A stretch of DNA of 64,000 bases from the NCBI GenBank assembly GCA_023213395.1, contig CM041465.1, positions 234,863,741 to 234,927,740 on the forward strand. Direction: 5' to 3'. A program made the translations under genes and the position numbers. Shown piece after piece: positions 1 to 12,220 of the stretch (positions are counted from its first letter, which is position 1; every line of letters starts with the position of its first letter). The notes beneath the pieces are model-generated. The model was given only the letters and a program-made list of their open reading frames with translations. It ran no database searches and had not been told where the DNA came from. The DNA comes from Cycas panzhihuaensis. Taxonomy: Eukaryota; Cycadophyta.

Positions 1-1000
1 CTATTCCCCAAGTATGGGGAGTACGATCATAACTCTCAACCAAAGAATAGCTAGAATCAGGGAAGATTTCTGAATCCATGCCCTTCACACGGTAAAGGGA
101 AGGGCACGTGGGGTTTGTCTTCTTCCTCATGTTCCCCAGACCATCGTACCCCTTCACATTCGACTTCTCAGAATAAGGGAAAGAAGGTGATCCAGATGCT
201 TGAGGCCACCCCTTTATATGCCTTGACTTGGTCTCAAGCTACCAAAGAGGTAGTCGATGCCTCTTTGTCTGTTCCACATCCTGATCCTCTTCTGGAAACC
301 TCCCTTCTGGAAGTCCTGTTACTTCTCAAGACTGTTCCCATTTGTCTAGGTCATTACGATTTTAGGAGAGCCCTTCCTCAACCTACGGTAAAGGGGAAGT
401 CCTTTTCTATTGTCGATGAGCTTTATACCATGGCCATCGGAATGTCCATTATGGACGTCTTGAGAAGTTGTCCTAAACAATAGACACTCCTTTTGGAAGC
501 TTTAGGATTGGGTGACATGCCCATTCACACTTTGGGTGTCGTCGAAAGTCATGAGCCCATAATTTCCTTTGATCCTAAACACCTTCCTCTTGCTTGTGAA
601 AGGAAGTGCTAGTGAAGCTTCCCTTTCACCATTACTATTGACACACTTGACTGCACTTTGCAAAGGACCATTGTCCATAATAGTTCTTCTGTTAATGCCA
701 TGCCCTTGCACGTTATGCAAGAGCTTGGCATTTTTGCCTTGGAACCTATTCCATGGTGATGCCAAGGCTACGATGGTAGCAAAAAGACTCCCTTAGGATA
801 TGTTTTGATCCCTCTCGCTCTTGAGGACAAGACTGTCCTTGTCGACATTGTAGTCCTCGATATAGGCATCAACTACAATCTTCTTTTGGGTCGACCACAG
901 CTCAATCAAATGGGAGCTGTGTGTTCAATTCGCTGGGGCAACTCAAGTTAAATACATGACAGGTGAATGAGGGTTGTTTCCTGTGAATGGCCACCTGTTA
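1..1000 (+). pseudogene. Tat-1 gag C-terminus and aspartic protease, broken
   Basis: The segment encodes the end of Gag, a conserved pre-protease region (IVDELYTMAIGMSIMDVL at about 400-460), and a retropepsin-like aspartic protease. The protease would cut the polyprotein. The active-site motif, DNGSSVN in Tat-2, reads VHNSSSVN here (His codon at 675-677), so the catalytic Asp is lost. Downstream the NYNLLLGRP motif (about 870-897) survives. In-frame stops occur at 481 and near 608. The start is outside the window. The family call is firm because the whole stretch matches Tat-2 at 10230-11240; the copy cannot make an active protease. Confidence 0.8.
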
Positions 1001-1990
1001 AACAATCTCGCTAAACCAACCAAGCGAGCCATGATCGTGTGAAGGGGGACAAAGACCCTTCTACTCATGCCTTAGCTTGTTCTATCAGCATTCCTGACTC
1101 ATCTCATCTTGAAGAAGATCCTACATCTTCTTCCTCGAGTCTTACCCACTTCACCCTTATTGGTATTGGAAGCTATGGGTACCTTGCCATGTTTAGTGAT
1201 GACGAGCCATATGGCAAGGACAAGGATCTTCCTCACCATGTTTCCTTCCTTTGAAGTAGTAAGAGACACTCTCCTTGTTCTAGGTCCTAACCTAGAACCC
1301 CTCTCATTGGAGAGACTAGTCATCCCCTTGTGTCACATGTTATTGCACGTATTAACCTATTGGTCCGTGACTGTTCCTCTTCATCACCCCCCGTAGGTGA
1401 TGATTTCGAGGAACTTCCTTCTGCCCCTTACGAGGGGCCCCTTCCCAACTCTTCTTGAGAGTCTTTTGGGGATGTTGGGCAGTCTGTTGACCACCATGGT
1501 CCCATCACTCCTACTTCCTCTAGCACCTCATCTATTCGAAGTAAGGTCATCCATGGGGTGGATTACTTCGAAGATGATGAGTTTCTACTTGAGCACTTAG
1601 TGGGCTCCATGCCTAACCTTCCTTCTAGTCACCATAGACTTGGCCACGAGAAGGTCTTAGCGATTGGGTCCACTCTTGCCAACCCAATTCCATCTCTTCC
1701 CGTTGACCTTGCCCCCCTCTATTTCGAGGAGGGGAATGGCATGTGCATGGGGGCAACCTAGGACATAGTCCTTGCCCTAGGAAAGGTCATTAAGATAGGG
1801 GTAGAGCGGTCTCCTGATGAGGTAAAAGAATATTCCCTTTTATTTTAGGAGTTCTGAGATGTTTTTGTATGGGATTACTCTAACATTAAGGGAATCGACC
1901 CCTCCATTGTCACCCACAACCTTACTACTATTCTTGGCGCTTGTCCTGTGTGCCAGAAATAACGTCCTCTCCATCCTAAACTCTTAGCTG
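1001..1990 (+). pseudogene. Tat-1 protease-RT linker, broken
   Basis: This linker joins protease to RT in the polyprotein. It contains a serine- and acid-rich segment and a conserved block VDYFEDDE (near 1558) followed by FEEGNGMCMGAT (near 1722-1758), both also present in Tat-2, Tat-3 and Tat-4. The reading frame shifts several times and is interrupted by TAG codons. No catalytic domain is recognised here. The block just before RT (about 1810-1990) resembles the RT-proximal N-terminal extension of Ty3/gypsy pol. Confidence 0.65.
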
Positions 1991-4547
1991 CCATTAAGAT
2001 AGAGGTTGAGAAACTTCTAGATGCAGGACTCATCACTTCTATTGACTACCCTAGATGGGTGTCCAACATCATTCCCGTTGCTAAAAAGAATGAGACCATC
2101 TAGATATGCATTGACTTCTGTGACATCAGCAATGCATGTCCTAAGGATAACTTCCCACTCTCTTTTATCGATCAGATCATTGATCGAACCACTAGGTTTG
2201 AAGTCATGTCCTTGATGGACGGCTTCTCCAGTTACAACCAAATTTAAATCTCTCCCGAAGACTACCATAAGATAGCCTTCACCACCTCGTGGGGTATCTT
2301 TGCCTATAAGGCAATGCCCTTAGGACTAAAAAAATGTAGGCGCCACTAACCAAAGAGCGATGTATTTCATCTTCCATGACCTTATCAGCAACACATTGAA
2401 GGTCTTTATGGATGACATGATGGGTCTCTCGCGTGTTAGAGCCCATCACCCTTCGGACTTCTGGGCCATCCTCACATGATGCTGTAAGTACCATGTAATT
2501 CTTAACCCACTCAAATATGTGTTTGTTGTCACTTCTAGTAAACTCCTTAGGTTCGTTGTATTGAAACAAGGAATTCAAATCAACCCTAACAAAGTCAAGG
2601 TGATCCTTGACATGCTGCCACCTAGAACTCAACGATAGATCAAGTCATTTCTAGGTAGACTAGTTACCTTAGGTATTTTCTGGTAAACTTCATTGTAAAT
2701 ACCAAACCCCTGACTAACCTATTAAAGAAGGGAGCCCTGTTTGTTTGGTCGGCTAAGGCCCAACAAGCTTTTAAAGGACTTGAGGAAGCCCTTGCTTCTG
2801 CTTTGACATTAGCGTTCCCTTACTTTGATAGGACTTTCATTCTCTATACCTCAATGACCAATGAGTCCTTAGGTGCTATGCTGGCCCAGAAGGATGATTC
2901 AGGAGTCAAGAGGGCCATCAACTTCATCAACCGCACCTTTATGGCTCCCGAACTTAACTACTCTCCAACCAAGAAGGAATGCCTCTCTTTGGTTTACACA
3001 ACTAAGAAGTTTAGGTACTACTTGCTTGGAAACATTACCAAGGTGATCATTCAATCTAATCCCTTGCGTTACTTACTCACTCACTCTGACCTGACAGGTA
3101 GGGCTAGTCATTAGGCCATCCTCCTTTAGGAATTTAATCTCCACATCGTCAATAAGAAATCAAAGAAAGGGATGGTAGTGGTAGAACAGCTTGCAGATGC
3201 CCCTGTCCCTAACTCGTTCGATGTCCCTGTTGATGACTCTCTTCCTGATGAGTCTATCTTGACTATTCAGGGCACTCCTTCCCATCCATTCATTAATAGT
3301 GAGTGGTATAGAGACATCATACAGTACCTTACTCAGTAGTAATACCACCCTGAAGCCAGTAACAAGGGCAGGTCACCCATTCAGACCACTACTAGGTAAT
3401 ACTTCCTCATGGATAAAGTATTGTACAAGAGATCCTTTGACGGGAAACTCCTCTGTTGCATCACTACTGACGAAGCAGACCAGATACTTCACGAATGCCA
3501 CCATGGCATTTATGGGGGCCACTTTGGGGGCTAATCCATGGCCCAAAGGATCCTTTGTATGGGTTATTATTAGCCGTCCCTCTTCAAGGATGCCCATGCC
3601 TATGCCTTGAGATGTTGGCAATGCCAAGAGCACGTCAACATCTCCCACGTGCCTTCCAAGGTTCTTCATCCCATCATATCTCCATGTCCTCCTCCCAATG
3701 GGGTTTAGACCTCATCGGGGGCATATCACCACCCTCTTCATCGCAACATAAGTTTATCTTAACTTCCACAAAGTACTTCATAAAATGGACAGAAGCCATT
3801 CCTTTGATTACTACCCCTGGCAAGATGATAGCTACTTTCGTCTACTAGTATATCATTTTCTGCTTTGGGATTCCCGACATCTTGATTACTGACAATAGAA
3901 CCCCTTTTTATAATAAGGAGATGGATGAACTTTGTGAGAAATTTAAGATCTCTCACAAAACCTCTTCTCCTTATTACCCCCAGGAAAATTATGAGGTTGA
4001 ATCGTTCAATAAAACTCTTATCAATATCCTAAAGAAAATTGTTACTCAATCTCAAAAAGATTGACACCTCTAGCTCCCTTCCGCCTTATGGGCCTACTAT
4101 ACCTCTATCCATGCTACTACATGAATGACTCCATTCTCTCTAGTTTACGAGACTAAGGTTGTACTCCCATTGGAGGTGGAGATCCCATCTCTACGAGTTT
4201 CTCTTCAAGGTCTTATCGATGAGGAGTCCATCTGTCAGGCTCGCCTCTTAGACCTCAAAGCCTTGGATGAGAGACATTTAGCTGCTTACTGGGATAACCT
4301 CACATCTAAAGCCCACTCACAAAGGACCTATGATAAACATCTTCGTTCTTACCCTTTGTATCCCAGAGACCATATCCTCAAGCTGGAATATCTTCACAAC
4401 TGCTTGACTAAATTCGAACCCAAATGGGTTAGTCCCTTTATTATTCTTGAGAGTCTCGATAACGATGCCTATAGGATCACCACCTTGGAGGGCCTTGAAT
4501 TTGAGAAAGCCATTAATGGGAAATTCCTCAAGAAATTCTACACATAA
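1991..4547 (+). pseudogene. Tat-1 pol: RT, RNase H, integrase, broken
   Basis: RT spans about 2000-2660. The polymerase motif is F-M-D-D (2405-2416) instead of the usual Y-x-D-D. RNase H follows (about 2690-3110): the expected first catalytic Asp is replaced (LYTSMTNESLGAML), while the KKE and HSDL parts remain. Integrase (about 3410-4547) has an HHCC zinc-finger region near 3490-3640, then the Asp residues in LDLIGG and ITDNRTPF and the Glu in VESFNK. The conserved C-terminal tail ends LKKFYT at the terminal TAA. Many TAG/TGA stops and frameshifts make it a pseudogene. Several stops sit at the same codons as in Tat-2. RT-RNase H-integrase order fixes it as Ty3/gypsy. Confidence 0.88.
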
Positions 4548-5176
4548 TTTCTTCATTGTCTCTTCCATGCTCTGAAATGAGCCTAAATTACTGTCCTAAG
4601 CTTGTTTCCACAGGCGGAATGACAGCTTAGGGTGCCCCTCTCATTCTTTTTTGGTTCCTCCCATGGAACCCTTGTTCCCATTCCCCTAGGAACCTCGTTT
4701 TCCTATTTGGGCATCCCCCAATTAGGATGACGCTCTAGAGTATCATTATTCCTCTCCTATTGCCATTTCCTTTGCATATCCTATTATGTTCCCATATGGG
4801 CATGTGTGCCACCCTATCTCCTAGCCTCACAAGTATTTATTGCCGCTACTCATGGTGATCATGTGTGCCTCTACTAGGAATATAGCCTTGCATGAAAGGA
4901 AATGTGTATAGCTCAAACAAAAATCATAACACAAAAAACCATATAATAACCAGTTCAAAACATCATCAATCATACCCTTGTGCATCCGTGCACCCTCATA
5001 CATATACACATACATAAATATGTAAACAAAAACATACATCCACTACATATTATAATACACATCATCATACATCAATTGGGGTATTAATCACCCCATCTAT
5101 ATACATCAAAATAATCATGTGTCATATCATACAAATGGTATGGTACATCATCCATGAGAAGCTAGGGTACTTACAG
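4548..5176. other. Tat-1 post-pol noncoding spacer
   Basis: No gene is seen. The spacer begins with a block (CTGAAATGAGCCTAAATTAC near 4571) also found after pol in Tat-2, Tat-3 and Tat-4. It continues with an A/C/T-rich stretch of imperfect CATACA-like repeats (about 4930-5130) and ends in a purine-rich tract. The spacer is the same length in all four Tat copies, so it is an ordinary part of the element, perhaps an untranslated region. Confidence 0.6.
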
Positions 5177-5181
5177 GGAGG
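5177..5181. repeat. Target-site duplication of Tat-2, left copy (GGAGG)
   Basis: These five bases lie directly before the TG of the Tat-2 5' LTR. The same five bases follow the Tat-2 3' LTR at 48597-48601. This is the usual 5-bp duplication made by a Ty3/gypsy integrase. Removing Tat-2 and one copy joins the two Tat-1 halves at a G-rich tract that matches the uninterrupted site in Tat-4 (25197-25203). Confidence 0.85.
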
Positions 5182-7921
5182 TGTTTCCCAGCTACCAGGA
5201 ATGGATATGGACAGGTCGACTTAGGTAGGCTTAGGTATGCTTCTTCCTTTTCACTTGTACTATTTCGTTGGAAAGGTTGATAGAAGTGTTGTCTCATTGC
5301 ATGACTGCTTGCTTTATTTATATGATCACTTTGCATTTGTTGCCAGGTCATGCTGCTTGTCGTATTATGAGCCTATGACAACCCAGCGGGACCTACCTTT
5401 CCGTAAGGTAGGCATCCGCATGGCAGTTTACTACCCTATGTGCTATCTCCACATCATCTCGAGCTTCTTTTAGTTTGTATGACCCATTCATGCCTCGACT
5501 TTGAGCTCTTAGTACCTTGTTTTTGGGACCTTTGGCCATCGATGCTCTGCTTGCCTTTGTCTACATGCATCCTGGACTATCTTAGCCACCTAAACAGGAG
5601 GGCCAACCCCTCTCAGGCCTGCCACATCACCTTCTAAGGTTCCCAGAACCCAAATTTTTGCAGTACCGTGGAGTTTACTATGGTGTGACTGTTGTCAATT
5701 ATTTTCTAAAATTGTCATGGTAATTCTCATATTTCCCCCAGAATCACCACGTGGCTTCGCATCCACCTCAGCCCTATTCGCACCCTATTCACTTGTTTAG
5801 GGCTGGGATGGGTATAAGTATCAAAACCCTCATTATTTTGAGGACTCTTAGATCATTTTTTTCTCTTCAACACAATCGTTTCCTGTTACAATTTCTTTCC
5901 TCTTCTCTTCTTGCTTCAGGTAGTCTTGCTATAGGTGCACTTGTAGGCCTGCATTTTCTATAACTCTAGGACATGATCTGCCTATAACTACCTTTCTCCA
6001 TGGTGGAAAGCCTCTCTCCAGGTGTTATCAAGTGGATTTTGGTGTTGTTCTTCTCTAACTTGCCTAACAAGTATCTCTTTCAACTGTCTCCTAGGATTTC
6101 TCCTGCAAAACCTTGCAAGGATCTTCTTCTCCACTGGTTGTAGGGCTAGACCCTTATATCAGCCTAGCAAGTCTTCCAAACCACTTTTCTTCAGATTTGT
6201 GGTATGCTATCTTCATATTAGACCCATTTCTTGATTTGTTTGCTTGTTTCCTTCATGTTTGACTGTAGCAAAGCTTGTTTTCATTAAGTTTGGCTTGTTG
6301 CTTCTGGGTTTCAACCTTCCCTCCACTAGTTTTCCTTAAGGGAGTAGTAGGAGAAGAACCATAAGGTTGGGTGAAGAGAGTAAGGTAGGGTAGCCCCCCA
6401 CTCAGTCCTACTCTCCAAGGGCAATCCCCTTCCCACCTTTTCTTCTCTTGGTCCATGCTCCTCTTGGGTTAATTAGGAGTCAGTGATCCTTAGGCTTGCA
6501 CTAGATTATCAGCGTATCCAGCCCCTTGTTGTGCTGATTCCAGGCTAGCATGCCTCTTGTTTGGACTCCCGTAGTATCCCTTGTATTGTTAGGTATCCCC
6601 TGATAACATTGGCAAGGGTTTGTGCATCGGATTGTTGCCAATAACAACTCTGTACCTTGGATATTTTCCCAATGCTTTGTCACTTTTATCCTTCTGTTTC
6701 TTAGCTATCATTAGTTATCTTTACCTTTATCTTGTTGTGCTAGAGAGTTGTGTGGAGAACCCAACGAAGGGTTAGCCATCTTGAGGCTTCCCTTCACTCC
6801 ATTTTGCTTGATGTACATGCTTGCTTGAGAGAGGATTTTGGAGTTTTTTGCAGCGGTTATTTTTCCTAACATTTTAACACAAACATTACACATATACTTG
6901 CATATATATAACTTGTCTTTTGCAACTCCTTCTTGGAAGAGATAAGCTAATGCATGTGCAGGTTGGTGTGGTGCTCTCACAAAGGTATAAAACATCTAGA
7001 TCTGGGTAAGATCTACTATTTTTTCCCTTTGCTTTTGCTTTCTTCTATTCCACTTTCTTTTCATAAAGGGGAAGGTAAGGAAGCCCCCATCGTTCATGTC
7101 AAAACTTGGTTATGCATCTGCGGATTGATGTAAGGATGTGCATTGCACGTGGATGAGGCCTCCCATCGACTGCTACATCTTCTGGGTATGCACACCTTTC
7201 CTTTAGCCCCCCATTTCCTTTTTTTTACTTTTATTTGAAATCTATATTCTAGATAAGTAGGTCATATAAAAGTAAAAAGGTAAATGGTATCATTTGTTTG
7301 CACTTGCATGCTTGCATGTCATATACTCAACTCTTATAGGAAAAGGACGTTATAGGAAACCTCCTCTTCCCTTTCCTTTTCCTACAAAACCTAACATACC
7401 CTTTCGGTTCATTCCATTTGATATTGCTTACTTGCCTATGTGACACCTACCCCCTTTCTCCTTTTCTCATTTACTCCTTGAAACATTAGAGGAAATTTTA
7501 GCTTAGTTATCTCCTTTCCTCTCTCTCTCCCCCTCTTGGTCCAATTTATTTGACCAAATAACCAAGAGGAACCCAGCTACATCATAGGCTCCCGCCTACC
7601 TTATCCATGTCCATTTCCCTCAAGTATAGGGAAACCGTTGAGGACTCCTCTTCTACCCTTCTAGCCATCTAAGGGTGGGAGGACCTTCCTCTCGAGTCTA
7701 TCTAGGCTACCCTTCCCGTATTCCCTCTCTCTCTCTTCTAGATTGAGGGCTAGTTCGAGGTAGTTGGGTATCATCTGCAGGACCCAAACTCGTGCTCTGG
7801 TGCACGGGGCACCCTCTGTGATACTCTCTTTGCTTGTAGGTTTTCGCCCGCACCTTCGATATCACCATTAACCATCATCACTCCTACTGAGCTTAGTGAT
7901 TATCCCATAGATGCGCATCTA
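5182..7921 (+). repeat. Tat-2 5' LTR (2740 bp)
   Basis: The LTR starts TGTTTCCCAGC and ends CATCTA, where CA has mutated to TA, just before the primer-binding site. It is colinear with 45844-48596. It carries a G-box CACGTG at 5748-5753 and a TATA-like TATAAGTA at 5813-5820 that could drive the genomic transcript. No coding potential shared between LTR copies is seen; the short ORFs in it are chance. Confidence 0.92.
5748..5820 (+). promoter_or_regulatory. Tat-2 LTR promoter candidate: G-box and TATA
   Basis: A CACGTG G-box (5748-5753) lies 59 bases before a TATA-like box (5813-5820). The G-box is kept in both Tat-4 LTRs (18126-18131, 27531-27536) and in the Tat-3 5' LTR (41219-41224, reverse strand). 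It is mutated to CACATG in the Tat-2 3' LTR (46448-46453). Conservation across diverged LTRs suggests a real promoter element; this is inference from position and motif only. Confidence 0.5.
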
Positions 7922-7922
7922 T

Positions 7923-7941
7923 TGGCGACCATACTGGGGAC
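7923..7941 (+). promoter_or_regulatory. Tat-2 primer-binding site
   Basis: TGGCGACCATACTGGGGAC lies one base after the LTR end. The same 19-mer, or one base off it, sits at the equivalent place in Tat-4 (20137) and Tat-3 (39017, reverse), and a more diverged form in Tat-0 (63194). It would pair with a tRNA 3' end finishing in CGCCA. I did not assign the tRNA; the shape resembles primer sites of Tat/Ogre elements and not the initiator-Met site used by Chr-1. Confidence 0.8.
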
Positions 7942-8087
7942 TTGCTAGTAAGGGAGCTAGTTCTTATCCATTCATGTTGGTACTATTACCTTTTAGTGGT
8001 CTCCTCCACTTCATCTCTTTTGTTGGGTAGCCCCCAACACACACTTTGCATCTCTTTTCCTTCTTCTAAGGTGTTGGCAAGTTTTGT

Positions 8088-10340
8088 ATGTGACACTTCT
8101 CATGTTGCCTATGTGGTTTACCTCCGTTGTTAGAAGATCCTACATATCGTCTTCTTTCATCATCGGATTCTGATTCAACAATGGAAGGATACCCTTCCGA
8201 TCGGGCCTATCATGCCTTTGCCTCACGAGCTCATGAGTTCCCCGCATCCATTCTGGGATCCACCCAAGAGGGTGATGATCCTATTTACTATCTAGGTGAT
8301 CAACATCACCCACTTGACACACATCCTTCTACTCATATGGTGGAGGGCCCATTTCCTCTTGAGATCCACCACCCAGTTGGTGATTCTTATGAGGAGTTCT
8401 CTGAGGGGTCTACTTTATTTGAGGTCCCATCTACCTCTTATGATCATGTAAATACCCCTCCTACTAATGTGGTTGAAGCCCTTAGCGAGTGATTTCGGGC
8501 TACTCATCTTCAATTGCATCCTAGATGGTTTGAAGATATCTTACATGGTGGGGCATCTTCCTCATTCACTCATGTTCCACCATCTTCATCCACATCTATA
8601 CCTCCCATAATAAGTAATCCTTTTGTGCCTACATATTCATCCTGCTCCATCCCTACACCTACCTTAGAGACGTATGTTGTACCTTCTATTCCTCATCATG
8701 GTCCTAACTCTTCGAGACCCTCTCATGGTATGTCTTTCTCCCAACTTAGAGTTAGCATACCTTTTCCTAGTCAAGCCAATATGCCACTTCCCAACTTGGC
8801 ATATGTATTTCCTAGTAGGCCTAGAGGTCCTACCAACACCCCTACCACTAGTCATGTGGGATCCGCTCCCACATATACTCAAAACTAACCTAATGGTCCT
8901 TCTCTTTACGTACCCCCAGGTTATACTTCCCAACCTTGGGGGCATGATAAAGGGAATCATATTCTAGCTTACGGGGTAGACCCGTTACATCCATATGGGG
9001 TTATACCACCCATGAGAGGCCCTTATGGACAAAACCTGATTCCACACCCTTCTTTTCCTCCATCCTACATAGCTTCTTATGCTGCGCCTTTGCAAGGAAA
9101 CCCAACTTCCTTTTAAGGTGCTTATCCTCAAGTCCCTTTCCAGCAAGGGGTACTTCCTCAAGGAGGGATGGGTCTACCATCCCCATCCATTCCTTGCCCA
9201 TTGCCTCCTACATCATTTACCGATCCTATGGTCCAAGCAAGGGCACGTCCCTTCATGGATTATAGATCAAAACCATTATCTATTGAGGCATTAAGAACCA
9301 ACTTATCGCCCCATCCCCCCAAAGTTCCTAAGTTCGATGGAACTTCATCACATGACCCAACGGAGCACATCCGTAGATTCTCTATGGTGTGCATTGATTA
9401 CTAGGCCTATGATCACATTCTAATAAAATTATTCCCATGATCCTTACAAGGCGATGCCCTTAAGTGGTTTTATCACCTACCCGTCTATTCCATTTTCTCA
9501 TTCCAGCAACTTGTGGACGAGTTCATCAATTATTTTGATGTTGCTCGTCCATTCGAAAGTGGAATAAAATCCCTTGTTTCACTCAAACAAGGTCATGATG
9601 AAATGAATCGTGACTTTGTGTAGTGATTTCATGACCTCCTCCATTCCACTAAGGCTACTTTGCCTGAGGAATTGAAGAGAGATCTCTTCGTTAATGCACT
9701 TCATCCTAAAGTCCATGTAGAAGTCCTTAATATGGGGGCGACTACATGTGACTTTGCCATCGCAAAGTGTTTAGCGCTTGAGGTTATTGAGATCCAGGAT
9801 GGACTTAAGAAGCCTCTTAAGCCCTCACAACGACGTTAGGCACCGCCTCAAACTAAAGAGACTAAACCATAACAATCCACTAGCTCCTCTTCTCATCCAA
9901 CTGAGAAGACCCTAGATCTGCTCACCTCTGCTATACATTCATTTAAGCATACGATGAAGGAACTTAAATTGCAAGCTCCTTTATCACCTACTTCTAACAA
10001 ACAAATTCAATAAGCTACTTAATCTACCCTCCCTAGGAGTGGTAACGCCTAGTCCTCTTAGGAGGGGAAGCCAGATTCCTCACTTGAGAAGAAGTGGTAT
10101 TCCATTCATGGGGAGTATTTCCATAATGACTCACGTTGTAGGGCTCAGCATCCTAGGGATGCCCCTCAACATGACTTATCCTCTAAACAGGCCTCAAGGC
10201 CCAACCTAGAGCAACTGGTCCACAAGGATTCGTTCCCTAAACATGGGGAATGTGATCATAATGCTCAGCCCAAAAACAACTAGAATCGAGGAAGATCCCC
10301 AAATTCCCGTCCTTCCCGTGATAAAGGGAAGAGCACTTGG
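8088..10340 (+). pseudogene. Tat-2 gag, broken
   Basis: Gag would form the particle and package RNA. I place the start at the ATG at 8088, because the aligned ATG is intact in Tat-4 and the following peptide (FSRCLRGLPPLLEDP in Tat-3/Tat-4) is conserved upstream of the inner ATG. In Tat-2 the second codon is TGA (from CGA). The N-terminal half is rich in Pro, Ser and Gly. A Retrotrans_gag-type domain lies at about 9330-9830 (ALKWFYHLPVYSIFSFQQL region). The zinc knuckle, CX2HX4HX4C in Tat-4, has lost its first Cys here (KWYSIHG near 10093). Several stops and a shift make it nonfunctional. Confidence 0.8.
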
Positions 10341-10343
10341 GAT

Positions 10344-11575
10344 TTGTCCTCTTCTTCATGTTCCCCTCACCAACGTACTCCTTCAGCTTCATGGTCCCAG
10401 AATAAGGGAGAGAAGGTAATCCAAATGCTTGAGGCCACTCCCTTATATGCCCTTACTCAGTCTCAAGCCGATAAAGAGGCAGCTTGCACCTCTTCTTCTG
10501 CTCTACACTCTGATCCTCTTCTGAAAACCTCCCTTCCAGAAGTTCCGTTACTTCCCAAGACCATTCCCATACATCCTGGTCATTATGATTTTCAAAGGGC
10601 GCTTACCCAACCTATTGCGAAGGGGAAGCCTTTCTCTATCGTTGACGAGCTCCACACTATCACTGCGGGAATGTCCTTGATGGATGTTTTAAGGAGTTAT
10701 CCAAACAACAGACTCTCCTTTTGGAAGCTTTAGGATTAAATGACGCACCCATTCATGCTTTGGGTGTTACCCAAAGCCATGAGCCTGTCATTTCCTTTGA
10801 CCCTAAAAACCTTCCTCGTGCATGTAAAAGGGAACGCCAATGGAACTTCCCTTTCACCATCACTATTAAAACACTTGACTGTACTCTACGAAGGACTATT
10901 ATCGATAATGGTTCTTCTGTTAATGCCATGCCCTTATACATTATGCAAGAGCTTGGCATTTCTGCCTTAGAACCTATTCCATGGCGATGCCAAGGCTACG
11001 ACGGTAGTGAAAAAACTCCATTGGGATCTGTTTTGATCCTGCTCACTCTTGAGGGTAAGACTGTCCTCACTGACATTGATGTCAACTACAATCTTCTCTT
11101 GGGTCAACCATGGCTTGATCAGATGGGAGCCGTGTGTTTGACCCACTGGGGACAACTTAAGTTCATCCGTGATGGATGGATGAGGGTTATTTCCCGTGAA
11201 CACCTGCCTGTTAAACAAACTTGTCCTACCAACCAAGTGAGCCATGGCCATACGAAGGGAGACAAAGGCCCTTCTACTCACACCTTGGCTTACTCTATTA
11301 TCATACCTAATTCATCTCATCTTGAAGAAGATCCTGCATCTTCTTCCTCTAGCCTTACTTGCTTTACTGTTATCGGTGTTGGGAGCTATGGGTACCTTGC
11401 CTTGTTTAGCGATGAAGAGTCCCATGGTGAGGATGAGGACTTTTCTCACCCCGTTTCTTTCCTCTACACTAGTAGGAGGTACCCTTCTTGTTCTAGGTCC
11501 CAACCTAGAACCCCTTTCATTAGGGAGACTAGTCACCCCTTTGTATCTTATGTCATTACACGCATTGACCCATAA
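10344..11575 (+). pseudogene. Tat-2 pre-protease region and aspartic protease
   Basis: Two overlapping open stretches (10344-10733 and 10721-11575) cover the conserved pre-protease region and the retropepsin-like protease. The break between them is a frameshift near 10700-10730. The protease motif IDNGSSVNAMPL is intact with its Asp codon at 10904-10906, followed by YDGS and NYNLLLGQPWL (from about 11090). This is the best-preserved protease of the Tat copies. It is expected to be translated as part of a Gag-Pol polyprotein, so the apparent ORF start at 10721 is only the edge of an open stretch. Confidence 0.78.
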
Positions 11576-12220
11576 CTCATTGGTTCTTTCTCTCCATCAC
11601 CCCTCGCAGGTGATGGTTTTAAGGAACTTCCTTTTGCTCCTTTCGAGGAGCCCCTTCCTAACTATCTCTTAGAGTCTTGTGAGGAGGTTGGATAGCCTGA
11701 TGACTACCATGGTCCTGTTGTTCCCACTTCCTCTAACACTTCATCTATTCGGAGTAAGTTCATCCATGGGGTGGATTACTTTGAAGATGATGAAGCCTTG
11801 TTTAAGCACTTAGCGGGCTCTGTGCTTAACTTTCCTTCTGGTCACCATAGGCTTAGTCACTAGAAGGTCTTGGTGATTGGGTCCACACTTGATGACCTAG
11901 TTCCATCCCCTATTCTATCTCTTCCTATTGACCTTACCCCTCTCCATTTCAAGGAGGGGAATACCATGTGTATGGGGGCAACCCAGGACATAGTCTTAGA
12001 CTTGGGCAAGGTCATCAAGGTGGGGGCAGAATGCTCTCCTGATGAGGTAAGGGAATATTCCCTTTTGTTCCAAGAGTTCCGGGATGTCTTTGCGTGAGAT
12101 TATTCTTATATAAAGGGAATTGACTCCTCCATTGTCACCCAGAATTTTACTACCATTCTTGGTCCCCGACCCATGTGCCAGAAGTAGCGTCCCCTCCACC
12201 CTAAACTCTTGGCCACTATC
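11576..12220 (+). pseudogene. Tat-2 protease-RT linker, broken
   Basis: The linker contains VDYFEDDEALF (from 11771) and FKEGNTMCMGATQD (near 11950), the same blocks as in the other Tat copies, then the RT-proximal segment (SPDEVREYSLLFQEFRDVFA ends at 12094). It carries stops at 12095 and elsewhere. No catalytic domain is recognised. This is the region in which the Tat-3 deletion begins (equivalent to about 11825). Confidence 0.65.

Larger units (their letters stand above)
1..5181 (+). mobile_element. Tat-1 Ty3/gypsy element, left internal part
   Basis: This is the internal region of a Tat/Ogre-like LTR retrotransposon whose 5' LTR and gag start lie left of the window. It runs from the end of gag through protease, RT, RNase H and integrase to a noncoding spacer, where Tat-2 interrupts it. 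The element resumes at 48602 and ends with its 3' LTR at 52615-55395. The same gene order and closely similar protein sequence appear in Tat-2. The last five bases before the interruption, GGAGG (5177-5181), are repeated after Tat-2 at 48597-48601, which identifies the two halves as one element. Confidence 0.88.

Noticed and set aside
2279-2632. Minus-strand ORFs lying over pol
   Set aside because: They are shadows of the plus-strand RT frame and not conserved as proteins between Tat-1 and Tat-2.
4930-5130. CATACA-like repeats that might be a CRISPR or satellite array
   Set aside because: Units are irregular with no spacers, and the same stretch occurs in every Tat spacer as part of the element.
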